A stretch of 64,000 bases of DNA from Nocardioides baculatus. Lineage in GTDB: Bacteria > Actinomycetota > Actinomycetes > Propionibacteriales > Nocardioidaceae. The stretch covers positions 744,001 through 808,000 of the forward strand of contig NZ_JAERSG010000001.1 in assembly GCF_016735675.1 (NCBI RefSeq), written 5' to 3'. A model generated the notes under the pieces. That model made no database searches. It was not told the origin of the DNA and worked only from the letters and a program-made list of their open reading frames with translations. A program made the translations under genes and the position numbers. Below are positions 50,474 through 59,648 of the stretch, piece after piece (position 1 is the first letter of the stretch; the number at the start of each line of letters is the position of its first letter).

Positions 50474-53400
50474 CGCCGATGCTCGGGATGCTCGGCGCGA
50501 TCCTGCGGGGCGTGCGCGCCCGCGCCCTCCTCAGCGCCGGATCGGTCCTGCTCACCGCACTCGCGGTGGCGTCCGCCGTGCTCGGGCCGATCTTCGCCGG
50601 GGCCGTCACCAACTCCTACCTGGTCACCCGGCTCCGCGAGGCCCCGCCGGCGCTGACCGGCCTCAGCCGGGTCTTCACGCCCGACTCGCAGGCCTCGAGC
50701 ACGGAGGCCGCGCGCGACGCCGTCGCCGCGACCGAGTCGCGCAACGAGGGTCCGTGGGGCCAGACGGTGGCGATCGTGCAGTCGGAGCGCCTGATGGCGT
50801 TGCGCGGCTCGGTGCAGTTCTGGGCACGCGAGGACGCCTGCGAGGCCCTCGTGGTCACCGGCCGGTGCCCCGAGAAGGAGGGCGAGGTCCTGCTGCTCGA
50901 GACGGCGGCGAAGCGGGCCGGTGCCACGATCGGCGAACCGCTCGACCTCGTCGGCTTCGAACCGCCCGCGCTCCAGGGTCTGGGCCTTCCGCGTCCCGGT
51001 CTCCGGCAGGTCACCGTCGTCGGGACCTACGTCACGCCCGCCGAGGCCACCGACTGGCTGGTGCCGCGGCGCCTGACGATCACCAACGAGATGGTGACCG
51101 ACACGGGCCCCTACACGCCGTACTCGCCCGGACCGATCATCACGACCCCCGAGACCGTCGAGGCGATGGGCCAGTGGGACGTCCGCGTCGACACCTTCCT
51201 CGACGTCCCCGCCGACATCACCCCGGCCGAGCTGGGCGTCGCCGCACGGTCGGCCGCGTCGCTGCCCGACGACCAAGGGGTCGAGGTCGACGGCGGCACG
51301 CTGGCCGACGACAGCACCAACGACCTGGCTGCCGTGGTCGACGAGGTGGAGTCACAGCAGTCCACCGCCCGCAGCTCCATCGCCCCGGCCGTCCTGTCGC
51401 TGGTGCTCGTGGCGCTGGCCCTGCTGATGCGGCTGCTCACCGCCGCCAGCGAGCTCCGCGTCCCCGAGCTCGCCCTCGCCTCGCTGCGCGGGGTGAACTC
51501 CCGGCGGCTGTGGGGCCTCGGCCTCGCCGAGCCGCTGACGATCCTGCTGATCGCCACCCCGATCGGCGTCGCGCTCGGCCTGGGCAGCGGGCTGCTGCTG
51601 ACCCGCGCGTGGCTCGTCCCCGGCCTGCCCCTGCCGGTCGGTGTCGCGAGCTGGATCGCTGCCGCGCTCGTGCTGCTGGCGGCCGTCGCGGTCGCGTGCG
51701 TCGCCATCGGCCTGGTGGTGCGCGAGTCGCTCGCCTCCCAGCTGAGCGGCGTACGCCGTCCGGTGGCCGCGCGCCGCTGGTCCGTCATCGCCCAGCTCAC
51801 GCTGGTCGCCCTCGCCGCCGCGGTCCTGCTGAGCAAGCTGTCCGACCCCGCGAGCGGTGACCCCGACGTCACCGACCTCCTGCTCCCCGTGCTGCTGGCC
51901 GTGGTCGCCGGACTGGCCGCCACCAAGCTCACGGCCGTCCTCGCCACCTGGTGGACCGGCCGCTCGCGAGGACGCTCGCTGAGCGGCTTCGTCTCCTCGC
52001 GCGCGATCTCGCGGCGCCAGGAGGGCACCCTCGTCATCCTGCCGATCACGGCAGCGATCGCGGTCGCGGTCTTCGGCGCCGGGGTCTACGACTCGGCCGC
52101 GACCTGGCGCACCAGCGTCGCGGCCACCCTCTCGCCGGCCGACACCACGTGGCACTCGCCCGTGACCTTCGCCGAGACGCTCGAGCTCACCCGGCAGATC
52201 GACCCCGAGGGGCAGTGGGTGATGGCGGCCGGTTCGGTGCTGAACCCCGGGGCGCACTTCTCCGTGGTCGACGCCGACCGGCTGGCGCGGGTCGCGACCT
52301 GGCCGCCGACCTGGAGCCCGGGCCTCGACGTGGAGCAGGTCGCCGCCGACATCGAGCCGCCCGGCGTCGTGCCGACGTTCTCCGGGCGCCGGATCTCGGT
52401 CACGGTCGACAGCGACGTCCAGAGCGAGCGACCGCTGGCCCTCGAGGTGCGGTTCGGTCGCCGCGACGGGATCCCGCTCAAGGTCTACCTCGGCCCCTAC
52501 GGCCCCGGCGAGGTGACCCGGTCGGCGAAGGTGCCGTGGTGCCGCGACCTGCCGTGCCCCATCGAGGGCATGACGCTCGGAGGTGGCGCCGGCACCAACA
52601 CCGCCATGTCGGGCTCGGCGACGGTGCTCTCCATCGACGCGGACGGTGAGCCGATCGACGGGGCGATCGACGGAGCCGCCTGGGTGCCCACCCCTGACCC
52701 GGCGGTGCGCAGCGCGATCACCGACCTGCGCGTGACCGACGGCCACCTCGAGCTCGACCTCGACACCGGCGACTCGGTCGGCATGGCCCGGCTGACGGCC
52801 GGCGGGATCGTCCGGCAGCGGCCCGCCCTCATGGGACCCAAGGTGCGCCAGACCGCGCTGGACAAGCTCGACGGGGGCCTGGGCCTGATCCCGGTCGGTC
52901 CCGTCGGGGAGATCGAGGGCATGCCCTTCGTCGGTCCCGCGGGCCTGCTCGTCGACTACTCGTCCTTCATCACCGACCGCCCGGTCTACGACAGCAACTT
53001 CGACGCGCGGGTGCTCCAGCGCGAGGGCGCCCCCGCCTCGATCACCGACGCCCTCTCCGGCGCCGGCATGACGGTCGAGACGACGCTCGCCCAGGAGCGG
53101 CACGTCCTGGACCAGAGCGCGTACGCCCTCGCACTCCGGCTCTACGCCGTCGTCGCCGGGCTGGTGCTGCTGATGGCGCTCGCCGGGCTGTTCGTCAGCG
53201 CGGCCGTGCAGCTGCCCGCCCGGCGCCGCGACGCCGCCGCGCTCCGCGTGGTCGGCGTACCCCGCTCGTCGGTGATGGTCGCCGTCGTCCGTGAGCTCGG
53301 CGTCGTGCTCGGCAGCGCCGCCGTCGCCGGCATCCTGGCCGGGTCGCTCGCCCAGTACGTCGTGCTGCGCTCACTGACCCTGGGGTACGCCGAGGGGCTG

Positions 53401-53553
53401 GCGACCCCCGCGCTGATCGCGACGATCTCGCCGCTGCGCCTGGTGGTGCTGGCGCTGCTCGCCGCAGCCGTGTTCGGCACGGTCGCCCTGATCAGCGCAT
53501 CGATGACCGTCCGCGGTGCGCGCGGCGCGACCCTGCGCGAGAGCGCCCGCTGA
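50470..53553 (+). CDS. FtsX-type ABC permease 2 (1027 residues)
   Basis: A very large MacB/FtsX-family permease. It shows ELALASLRGVNSRRLWGLGLAEPL near 330 and RRDAAALRVVGVPRSSVMVAVVRELGVVLGSA near the C-terminus (both coupling helices), with large extracytoplasmic loops between residues 60-270 and 540-880. It starts at GTG overlapping the previous stop, with an alternative ATG nine bases on. Together with the other permease it forms a heterodimeric channel. Size and domain layout exceed typical 400-800 residue FtsX permeases. Confidence 0.8.
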   Translation: MTPMLGMLGAILRGVRARALLSAGSVLLTALAVASAVLGPIFAGAVTNSYLVTRLREAPPALTGLSRVFTPDSQASSTEAARDAVAATESRNEGPWGQTVAIVQSERLMALRGSVQFWAREDACEALVVTGRCPEKEGEVLLLETAAKRAGATIGEPLDLVGFEPPALQGLGLPRPGLRQVTVVGTYVTPAEATDWLVPRRLTITNEMVTDTGPYTPYSPGPIITTPETVEAMGQWDVRVDTFLDVPADITPAELGVAARSAASLPDDQGVEVDGGTLADDSTNDLAAVVDEVESQQSTARSSIAPAVLSLVLVALALLMRLLTAASELRVPELALASLRGVNSRRLWGLGLAEPLTILLIATPIGVALGLGSGLLLTRAWLVPGLPLPVGVASWIAAALVLLAAVAVACVAIGLVVRESLASQLSGVRRPVAARRWSVIAQLTLVALAAAVLLSKLSDPASGDPDVTDLLLPVLLAVVAGLAATKLTAVLATWWTGRSRGRSLSGFVSSRAISRRQEGTLVILPITAAIAVAVFGAGVYDSAATWRTSVAATLSPADTTWHSPVTFAETLELTRQIDPEGQWVMAAGSVLNPGAHFSVVDADRLARVATWPPTWSPGLDVEQVAADIEPPGVVPTFSGRRISVTVDSDVQSERPLALEVRFGRRDGIPLKVYLGPYGPGEVTRSAKVPWCRDLPCPIEGMTLGGGAGTNTAMSGSATVLSIDADGEPIDGAIDGAAWVPTPDPAVRSAITDLRVTDGHLELDLDTGDSVGMARLTAGGIVRQRPALMGPKVRQTALDKLDGGLGLIPVGPVGEIEGMPFVGPAGLLVDYSSFITDRPVYDSNFDARVLQREGAPASITDALSGAGMTVETTLAQERHVLDQSAYALALRLYAVVAGLVLLMALAGLFVSAAVQLPARRRDAAALRVVGVPRSSVMVAVVRELGVVLGSAAVAGILAGSLAQYVVLRSLTLGYAEGLATPALIATISPLRLVVLALLAAAVFGTVALISASMTVRGARGATLRESAR

Positions 53554-53561
53554 GCAGACCC

Positions 53562-54314
53562 TCAGGTGCAGCAGGGGTCGAAGCGGAAGCCGACGCCGCG
53601 GATCGTGCGGATCCACTGGTTGTCGGCCGAGGCGTCACGCAGCTTGCGGCGCAGGTTGGCCAGGTGCACGTCGACCACGTGGGTGCTGTCGGGCACGAAG
53701 TCGGTCGCCCAGACCGCCCTGAGCAGCTCCTCGCGAGCCACGACGACCCCGGGATGGCCGACCAGGTGCGCGAGCAGGTCGAACTCGGTGCGGGTCAGCT
53801 CGATCTCCTCGCCGTCCACCCGCACCTCGCGGGCGCGCGCGTCGACGAGCAGGTCGTCGCAGCCGATGAGGCCGTCGACCGTCCCCGGCACCTCGACGGC
53901 GTACGCCTCGGCGGGCGCCGCGTCGTTGGTCACCTGCTCGCTGCTGCGCGGGCGTCGGAACAGGGCGGCGACGCGGGCCTGGAGCTCGCGCATCGAGAAC
54001 GGCTTGACCAGGTAGTCGTCGGCGCCGACCTCGAGCCCGATCAACCGGTCGAGCTCGGCCGTGCGGCCGCTGACCACGATCACGTAGCAGTCGCTGACGA
54101 GCCGCACCTGGCGGCAGACCTCGACCCCGTCGATGTCGGGCAGCGTCAGGTCGAGCGTGACCAGGTCGGGCCGCTCGTCGCGGATCATCGCCAGTGCGTC
54201 GGTGCCGTTCCTGGCGATCGACACCTCGAAGCCCACCTTGAGCAGCAGCCCCGAGATGGCGTCGCCGACGTCGCGATCGTCCTCGACGACGACTGCCGTA
54301 CGTCGGTTGTCCAT
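53562..54314 (-). CDS. OmpR/PhoB-type response regulator 1
   Basis: A 250-residue regulator. The receiver has VVVEDDRDVG, phospho-acceptor Asp55 (VTLDLTLPDIDG), the Thr/Ser switch in VVSGRTAELD, and Lys in DDYLVKPFS. A linker precedes the winged helix (LTRTEFDLLAHLVGHPGVVVAREELLRAVW, then HVVDVHLANLRRKL). No histidine kinase is adjacent. It is paralogous to the next gene on the same strand and converges on the exporter permease. The ATG start has a GGGGGG ribosome site 9 bp upstream. Confidence 0.85.
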   Translation of the reverse strand: MDNRRTAVVVEDDRDVGDAISGLLLKVGFEVSIARNGTDALAMIRDERPDLVTLDLTLPDIDGVEVCRQVRLVSDCYVIVVSGRTAELDRLIGLEVGADDYLVKPFSMRELQARVAALFRRPRSSEQVTNDAAPAEAYAVEVPGTVDGLIGCDDLLVDARAREVRVDGEEIELTRTEFDLLAHLVGHPGVVVAREELLRAVWATDFVPDSTHVVDVHLANLRRKLRDASADNQWIRTIRGVGFRFDPCCT

Positions 54315-54398
54315 GTATGTCATCCCCCCGGATGAAGAGCCTCGGGGGAACACGGTCGGACCCCCCGTGACCCGGTGCGGGCGGACGCACGCGGCCGA

Positions 54399-54425
54399 GC
54401 CACTCCCGATGCTAGGGGGAGTGGC
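54399..54425 (-). terminator. Hairpin downstream of response regulator 2
   Basis: A 9-bp stem (GCCACTCCC with GGGAGTGGC) and 9-nt loop lie about 56 bp after the stop of the second regulator gene. Confidence 0.5.
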
Positions 54426-54480
54426 CCGACGCGTGTCCGTTATCCGACAGTCGGGCGGAGTGGTCTACCGGCCGGCTTGC

Positions 54481-55308
54481 TCAGAAGTCGAGCCCGCGGG
54501 CCCAGTCCTCGGAGTCGATCCGCGCCACGAGGTAGGGGCCGCCGCCGGCGCGCCGGTCCTGCGGCTGGTCCTCGCGGTCCATCCGGTAGCCGATGCCGCG
54601 GATCGTGTGGATCCACGTCGCGTCGGAGTGCCGGCGGAGCTTGCCGCGCAGGTTGGCCACGTGCACGTCCACCAGGTGGTGGTCGTGGGTGAGCGCGCTG
54701 CTCCAGATGGACAGGACCATCTCCTCGCGGGTGCACACCCGCGACAGGTGCGTGGCGAGGTACTCGAGGACGTCGTACTCGATGCGGGTGAGCTCGACGA
54801 TCGTGCCGTCGATCTGCACCTCGCGCCGGGCCGAGTTGATGACCAAGCCGGCGCCGCATGAGATCGTCGTCGGCTCGTCGGCCGGCCGCGACGGGCTCGG
54901 CACGTGCGGAGCCGAGCCTGCCTCCTCGCCACCCATCGCCGACCGCGGCCGCCGGAACAGCGCGGCCACGCGGGCCCGCAGCTCACGCGGCGAGAACGGC
55001 TTGAGGACGAAGTCGTCAGCGCCGACCTCCAGGCCGATCAGCTTGTCCACCTCGTCGGACCGTGCGGACACGATCACGATGTAGCAGTCGCTGGTCTCCC
55101 GGATGCGGCGGCACACCTCGATGCCATCCATGTGCGGCAGGGTCAGGTCGAGCGTGACCAGGTCCGGTGGATCGGCTGCCGCCACGTCCACTGCTGCCCG
55201 TCCGTCGCGCGCCGAGGTCACGCGGAAACCCGCGCCCTCCAGTGTCTCCACCAGCGCCGAGGAAATGTCCGGATCGTCTTCGACGACCAAAGCATGAAGA
55301 TCTTGCAC
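54481..55308 (-). CDS. OmpR/PhoB-type response regulator 2
   Basis: A 275-residue paralogue of the previous regulator: receiver with VVEDDPDISS, Asp54 (VTLDLTLPHMDG), VSARSDEVD and VLKPFSPREL, and a winged helix with LTRIEYDVLEYLATHLSRVCTREEMVLSIW. A 25-residue C-terminal tail follows. The GTG start was chosen over an upstream ATG because the GGGGG ribosome site fits it. An intrinsic terminator lies just upstream of this ribosome site, so transcription attenuation could control it. Confidence 0.85.
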   Translation of the reverse strand: MQDLHALVVEDDPDISSALVETLEGAGFRVTSARDGRAAVDVAAADPPDLVTLDLTLPHMDGIEVCRRIRETSDCYIVIVSARSDEVDKLIGLEVGADDFVLKPFSPRELRARVAALFRRPRSAMGGEEAGSAPHVPSPSRPADEPTTISCGAGLVINSARREVQIDGTIVELTRIEYDVLEYLATHLSRVCTREEMVLSIWSSALTHDHHLVDVHVANLRGKLRRHSDATWIHTIRGIGYRMDREDQPQDRRAGGGPYLVARIDSEDWARGLDF

Positions 55309-55323
55309 GTGGAACCCCCACAT

Positions 55324-55355
55324 AAAAAAGCCGAAACAGGGACCCCACGTCCCTG
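55324..55355 (-). terminator. Intrinsic terminator with U-run in the leader of response regulator 2
   Basis: Read on the minus strand: stem CAGGGAC, loop of five, GTCCCTG, then TTTCGGC and TTTTTT. This is a textbook rho-independent terminator about 16-20 bp before the regulator start. It may end transcription from upstream or act as an attenuator. Confidence 0.6.
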
Positions 55356-55436
55356 CCGTGGCGCCGCCCGATCCGGCGTCGCTTGATGTTAAGGGTAAGA
55401 ACGACTCAAGAGGAGTGAAGTTTCCACAGGCGAGTC

Positions 55437-55452
55437 GCAGGTCTAGACCAGT
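55437..55452. promoter_or_regulatory. GntR/DasR-like site (dre-like), copy 2
   Basis: GCAGGTCTAGACCAGT matches 14 of 16 bases of the dre consensus and contains the palindrome GGTCTAGACC. It lies about 130 bp upstream of the response regulator 2 start. Confidence 0.4.
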
Positions 55453-55483
55453 TGGTTTGACGGAAACTTTTGCTGAGGCTGCG

Positions 55484-56446
55484 TCAGAGTGCGTTTTCCG
55501 TCGTCGTCGTCAATTCCAGACCCCGATTGACCCAGACGCTCTCTGCGACCATTCCCACCCTTTCGTACAGGGGAAGGGCGCCGGTCCGCGAGTCGGTGCT
55601 GAGCTCTGCCGTCGAGGTGCCGTGCTCGCGCGCCCGGGCGAAGGAGTCCACGAGGAGGGCCTGCGCGAGCCCGCGGTTGCGCTGGTCGCGGCGTACGGCG
55701 AGCCGGTCGACGTAGCCGGTCGAGCCGTTGTCCGAGACCAGGACCAGCGAGACGCCGACGACCGCGCCGTCGGGGTCGAGGGCGACGCGGATGTTCCAGG
55801 GCTCGAAGCCCGGGCGTCCGGTCGTCGCGGCCTCGAAGTCCTCGAACGACTCACGCTCGCGCACCGACCACTCGAGGAACGCGTCCTCCAGCACGTCGTG
55901 CGCGGCGCGCAGCTCGCCGGGCTCGGCCGTCCGGACGGTGTAGCCCGCGGGCAGGTCGCGCTCGGGGATCGAGGCTCCCTCGGGGAGCTTGAGGACCCAG
56001 CTGGTCCACCGCACGTGGAAGCCGAGGGCCTCCAGCAGCCGGTCGCCGGGCGAGCCCTGCGGGACGGGCATGCCGATGACCGGGGAGCCCAGGCTGCGGC
56101 CGAGGTCCTCGAGCCAGTGGGCGAGCCAGGTGCCGATCCCGCGACCGCGGTGGGAGGGCAGGACGGAGGTGTCGGCGCGGTCGGCCCCCATCAGCTCGGC
56201 GTACGCCACCAGGGTGTCGCCGTCCCAGACGCCGACCGACCGGGCGCCGAGGTCGTGGCTCGGTTTGGCCCAGTCGCTGACGATGTCGGCCTCCTCGATG
56301 GCGACCTCGCCGATGTCCTCCTGCTCCTGCGCGGCCATCAGGACGAAGACGGCGTGGGCGTCGGACTTCTGGAGCGGCCGCGTGGTGAGGCCGGGAGGCA
56401 GCGGGGGCACGGAGTCGGGCACGGCGTCGGGCATGGATTCGGGCAT
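55484..56446 (-). CDS. Tandem GNAT acetyltransferase
   Basis: A 320-residue protein with two GNAT repeats. The first has SVLPSHRGRGIGTWLAHWLEDLGRSLG near 98-124. The second has VDRLAVRRDQRNRGLAQALLVDSFARAREHG near 242-272 and SRTGALPLYERVGM near 285. In each the acetyl-CoA loop (RGRG, RNRG) is intact. Tandem GNATs include mycothiol synthase (MshD), but here sequence alone does not settle the substrate. It is encoded divergently from the DEAD-box helicase gene. Confidence 0.75.
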   Translation of the reverse strand: MPESMPDAVPDSVPPLPPGLTTRPLQKSDAHAVFVLMAAQEQEDIGEVAIEEADIVSDWAKPSHDLGARSVGVWDGDTLVAYAELMGADRADTSVLPSHRGRGIGTWLAHWLEDLGRSLGSPVIGMPVPQGSPGDRLLEALGFHVRWTSWVLKLPEGASIPERDLPAGYTVRTAEPGELRAAHDVLEDAFLEWSVRERESFEDFEAATTGRPGFEPWNIRVALDPDGAVVGVSLVLVSDNGSTGYVDRLAVRRDQRNRGLAQALLVDSFARAREHGTSTAELSTDSRTGALPLYERVGMVAESVWVNRGLELTTTTENAL

Positions 56447-56539
56447 GGACGGAGTGTGCTGCCTCACGTCTGGGCCTGTCGCGTCGATTTTGGCCCTCGC
56501 CGAATGTCCAGTTGCTGCGCGAAGCCCTACCGTTGTCGG

Positions 56540-58282
56540 GTGAGTGACGAGCAGCCCGTAGCACCCGAGCAGACCTTCGCCGACCTCGGCCTCTCGCCCG
56601 AGGTCCTCAAGGGCCTCGCCGCCGTGGGCTACGAGACCCCGTCGCAGATCCAGGCGCAGACGATCCCCCCGCTGCTCGAGGGTCGGCACGTCGTCGGCCT
56701 CGCCCAGACCGGCACGGGCAAGACCGCCGCCTTCGCGCTGCCGATCCTGTCGCGCCTCGACCTGTCGCAGAAGACCCCGCAGGCCCTCGTCCTCGCCCCG
56801 ACCCGCGAGCTCGCGATCCAGGTGTCCGAGGCCTTCGAGAAGTACGCCGCCCACATGAAGGGCGTGAAGGTCCTCCCGATCTACGGAGGCCAGGGCTACG
56901 GCGTCCAGCTGTCCGCGCTGCGCCGCGGCGTCCACGTCGTCGTCGGCACGCCGGGGCGGATCATGGACCACCTCGAGAAGGGCACCCTCGACCTGTCCGA
57001 GCTGCGCTTCCTCGTCCTCGACGAGGCCGACGAGATGCTCAACATGGGCTTCGCCGAGGACGTCGAGACGATCCTCGCCGACACCCCGGACGACAAGCAC
57101 GTCGCGCTGTTCTCGGCGACCATGCCGGCGCAGATCCGCCGGATCTCGAAGAAGTACCTCGAGGACCCGGTCGAGATCACCGTCAAGAACAAGACGTCGA
57201 CCGTCTCCTCGATCACCCAGCGCTACCTGATCGTGTCCTACCCGCAGAAGGTCGACGCCCTCACGCGCATCCTCGAGGTGGAGAACTTCGAGGGGATGAT
57301 CGTCTTCGTCCGCACCAAGAACGAGACCGAGACCCTCGCTGAGAAGCTGCGCGCCCGCGGCTACAGCGCGATGGCGATCAACGGTGACGTCGCCCAGGTG
57401 CAGCGCGAGCGGACGATCAACCAGCTCAAGGCCGGCAAGCTCGACATCCTCGTCGCCACCGACGTCGCGGCCCGCGGTCTCGACGTCGAGCGGATCAGCC
57501 ACGTCGTCAACTACGACATCCCGACCGACACTGAGTCCTACGTCCACCGCATCGGCCGCACCGGCCGTGCGGGCCGCAGCGGCGACTCGATCGCGTTCGT
57601 CACGCCGCGCGAGCGCCACCTGCTGCGGGCCATCGAGAAGGCGACCCGCCAGCCGCTGACGCAGATGCAGCTGCCGACCGTCGACGACGTCAACGCCACG
57701 CGCCTCTCGCGCTTCGACGACCAGATCACCCAGGCGCTCACGCAGCCCGAGCGGATCGACTTCTTCCGCGACGTGGTGTCCCACTACGTCAGCGAGCACG
57801 ACGTGGCCGAGGTCGACGTCGCCGCCGCGCTGGCCGCGGTGATGCACGGCGAGCAGCCGCTGCTGCTGGAGCCGGAGCCCGAGCGCTCCACCCGCTCCTT
57901 CGACGAGCGACCGACCCACGGTGGGAAGGCCGACCGCAGTCCCCGCGAGTCGCGCACCGGCCAGCCGATGGCGGCGTACCGCCTCGAGGTCGGCAAGCGC
58001 CACAAGGTCGAGCCGCGCCAGATCGTCGGGGCGCTCGCCAACGAGGGCGGGCTCTCGCGCGGCGACTTCGGTCACATCATGATCAAGCCGGACTTCTCGA
58101 TCGTCGAGCTCCCGGCCCAGCTGCCGCCTGGCACCCTCGAGCGACTCGCCGGCACCCGGATCTCGGGCAAGCTCATCGAGATCTCGCCCGACAAGGGCCC
58201 CTACCGCGGCCGTCCCGGCGGCGGCCACGGCGGCCAGGGCCACCGCAAGGGCGGCGGCTACCAGGGCAAGAACCCCCGCTGA
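56540..58282 (+). CDS. DEAD-box RNA helicase (CsdA/DeaD-like)
   Basis: A 580-residue helicase. All motifs are present: Q-motif (GYETPSQIQ), I (AQTGTGKT), Ia (PTRELAIQ), II (DEAD), III (SAT), IV-VI (IVFVRTK, ATDVAARGLD, HRIGRTGRAG). After the RecA domains comes a DbpA-like RNA-binding domain (residues 470-550) and a basic Gly-rich tail. It unwinds structured RNA, in ribosome assembly or cold response. The GTG start has no clear ribosome site, suggesting a leaderless mRNA. Confidence 0.9.
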   Translation: MSDEQPVAPEQTFADLGLSPEVLKGLAAVGYETPSQIQAQTIPPLLEGRHVVGLAQTGTGKTAAFALPILSRLDLSQKTPQALVLAPTRELAIQVSEAFEKYAAHMKGVKVLPIYGGQGYGVQLSALRRGVHVVVGTPGRIMDHLEKGTLDLSELRFLVLDEADEMLNMGFAEDVETILADTPDDKHVALFSATMPAQIRRISKKYLEDPVEITVKNKTSTVSSITQRYLIVSYPQKVDALTRILEVENFEGMIVFVRTKNETETLAEKLRARGYSAMAINGDVAQVQRERTINQLKAGKLDILVATDVAARGLDVERISHVVNYDIPTDTESYVHRIGRTGRAGRSGDSIAFVTPRERHLLRAIEKATRQPLTQMQLPTVDDVNATRLSRFDDQITQALTQPERIDFFRDVVSHYVSEHDVAEVDVAAALAAVMHGEQPLLLEPEPERSTRSFDERPTHGGKADRSPRESRTGQPMAAYRLEVGKRHKVEPRQIVGALANEGGLSRGDFGHIMIKPDFSIVELPAQLPPGTLERLAGTRISGKLIEISPDKGPYRGRPGGGHGGQGHRKGGGYQGKNPR

Positions 58283-58295
58283 CGCACGCGTCAGG

Positions 58296-58616
58296 TCAGT
58301 GGGTGGCGCCGACCTCGATGGCCAGCACCCCGGCGATGATCAGCACGATGCCGAAGGCCATCGTCGGCGTCAGCGGTTCCTGGAAGAGCGGTCGGGACAG
58401 CAGCGCGGTCAGGGCGACGCCGACCGCGGCCCAGATGCCGTACGCCACGCCGAGGGGCATGCCCCGGTCGAGCGACAGCGACAGCAGGACGAACGTGGCG
58501 GCGTAGCCGACGAGGACCGGCGCGTACCAGCGGACGCGGCCGGCCGAGGCGACCTTCAGCGAGAGCGTCGCGACCACCTCGGCCAGGATCGCGCCGGCGA
58601 GGAAGAGCCAGCTCAC
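58296..58616 (-). CDS. SMR-family efflux subunit, second of a pair
   Basis: A 106-residue four-helix protein of the small multidrug resistance type. The family-defining Glu in helix 1 is present (AILAEVVATLSLK), and GVAYGIWAAVGVALTALL matches helices 3-4. Paired SMR genes such as ebrAB form hetero-oligomers that exchange protons for cations. Its ATG overlaps the previous gene's stop by four bases, giving coupled expression. Confidence 0.85.
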   Translation of the reverse strand: MSWLFLAGAILAEVVATLSLKVASAGRVRWYAPVLVGYAATFVLLSLSLDRGMPLGVAYGIWAAVGVALTALLSRPLFQEPLTPTMAFGIVLIIAGVLAIEVGATH

Positions 58617-58957
58617 GGCGCGACCTCGCCCCGGTGGGCGCGGTGCGACCCGACCTCGACGGCGAGCACCCCGAGGACGACCAGCACGATGCCGACCAGC
58701 ATCACCGGCGTGACGGCCTCGTCGAAGAGGAGCGCGGACAGCAGGGCCGTCCCGGCGACTCCCAGTGCGGCCCAGATGCCGTACGCCACGCCGAGGCCCA
58801 TGCCGGCGCGGAAGACGAGCGTCAGCAGCGTGAACGCGGCGACGTAGCCCGCGACCACGACGACGTAGAGCGCCGGACGGTCGAGGGCGCCCTTGAGGGC
58901 GAGGGTGGCCGTCACCTCGGAGGCGACGGCGGCGACCAGGAGGAACCAGCTACGCAT
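58613..58957 (-). CDS. SMR-family efflux subunit, first of a pair
   Basis: A 114-residue four-helix SMR protein with the conserved Glu (AVASEVTATLALK) and GVAYGIWAALGVAGTALLSALLF. Its C-terminus is longer and polar (RAHRGEVAP). It overlaps the TetR gene upstream by eight bases and the second SMR gene by four. The TetR-SMR-SMR order indicates drug-inducible efflux under local repression. Confidence 0.85.
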   Translation of the reverse strand: MRSWFLLVAAVASEVTATLALKGALDRPALYVVVVAGYVAAFTLLTLVFRAGMGLGVAYGIWAALGVAGTALLSALLFDEAVTPVMLVGIVLVVLGVLAVEVGSHRAHRGEVAP

Positions 58958-59507
58958 CGACGGTCTCCAGCATCGCGAGCGCGGCAGCGCGTACGCCGTC
59001 CAGCGCGGCGGCGTCCAGCGGCAGCAGGTCGCTGGCGAGGTTGAACCAGACGCCGTCGGCGAGCAGCCGTGCCGTCAGGAGCGCCGCGCGGTGCTCGGCG
59101 GGGACGTCGTCGGGCACGTGCAGCCAGGGCTCGATCCGCTCGGCCCAGTGCTGGGTCAGCGACTCACGCAGGCGCGGGTCGGCGAACATCACCAGGTCGC
59201 CCGACTCGCACTCGCCCGCGCACGCCCACCCGACGTAGGCCCGCATCCGGTCCGCGACCGGCGCGTCCGCGAAGTCCGGCGCGCCGAGCGCCGCGGTGAG
59301 CTGGACCTCGTAGCGGGTGAGCACCCGGTCGAGGACGGCCGTCATCAGCTCCTCCTTGGTGGAGAAGTGGTACATCAGGCCGGGCTTGGTCACCCCGGCG
59401 GCGCGGGCGGCGCTGTCCAGCGACAGCATCCCGCTCGTGCGCAGCTCCGCCTCGGCGGCCGCCACCATGGCGTCGCGGGTCGAGGGGCGGCGCACGACAT
59501 CGGTCAT
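58950..59507 (-). CDS. TetR-family transcriptional repressor
   Basis: A 185-residue TetR-type regulator. The N-terminal helix-turn-helix is STRDAMVAAAEAELRTSGMLSLDSAARAAGVTKPGLMYHFSTKEELM. The variable C-terminal domain probably binds a ligand. It starts the operon with the SMR pair, so it most likely represses its own transcript. No perfect operator palindrome was found upstream. Confidence 0.85.
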   Translation of the reverse strand: MTDVVRRPSTRDAMVAAAEAELRTSGMLSLDSAARAAGVTKPGLMYHFSTKEELMTAVLDRVLTRYEVQLTAALGAPDFADAPVADRMRAYVGWACAGECESGDLVMFADPRLRESLTQHWAERIEPWLHVPDDVPAEHRAALLTARLLADGVWFNLASDLLPLDAAALDGVRAAALAMLETVDA

Positions 59508-59571
59508 GGCGAGAACTTTACCATCCAGTCAAGCAAGCGACGAGACGGCGTGAACGTCCGCCGGACATGCG

Positions 59572-59619
59572 TCGAGTCGGCGCGTCTGCCCGCGGGTGCG
59601 AACAGACGCGCCGACTCGA
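59572..59619 (-). terminator. Strong hairpin downstream of the YceI gene
   Basis: A perfect 17-bp stem (TCGAGTCGGCGCGTCTG with its complement) closes a 14-nt loop about 30 bp after the YceI gene stop. It has no T-run. Confidence 0.6.
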
Positions 59620-59648
59620 TGACTGCGGGGCGCCCGGTGGCGCCGGCG

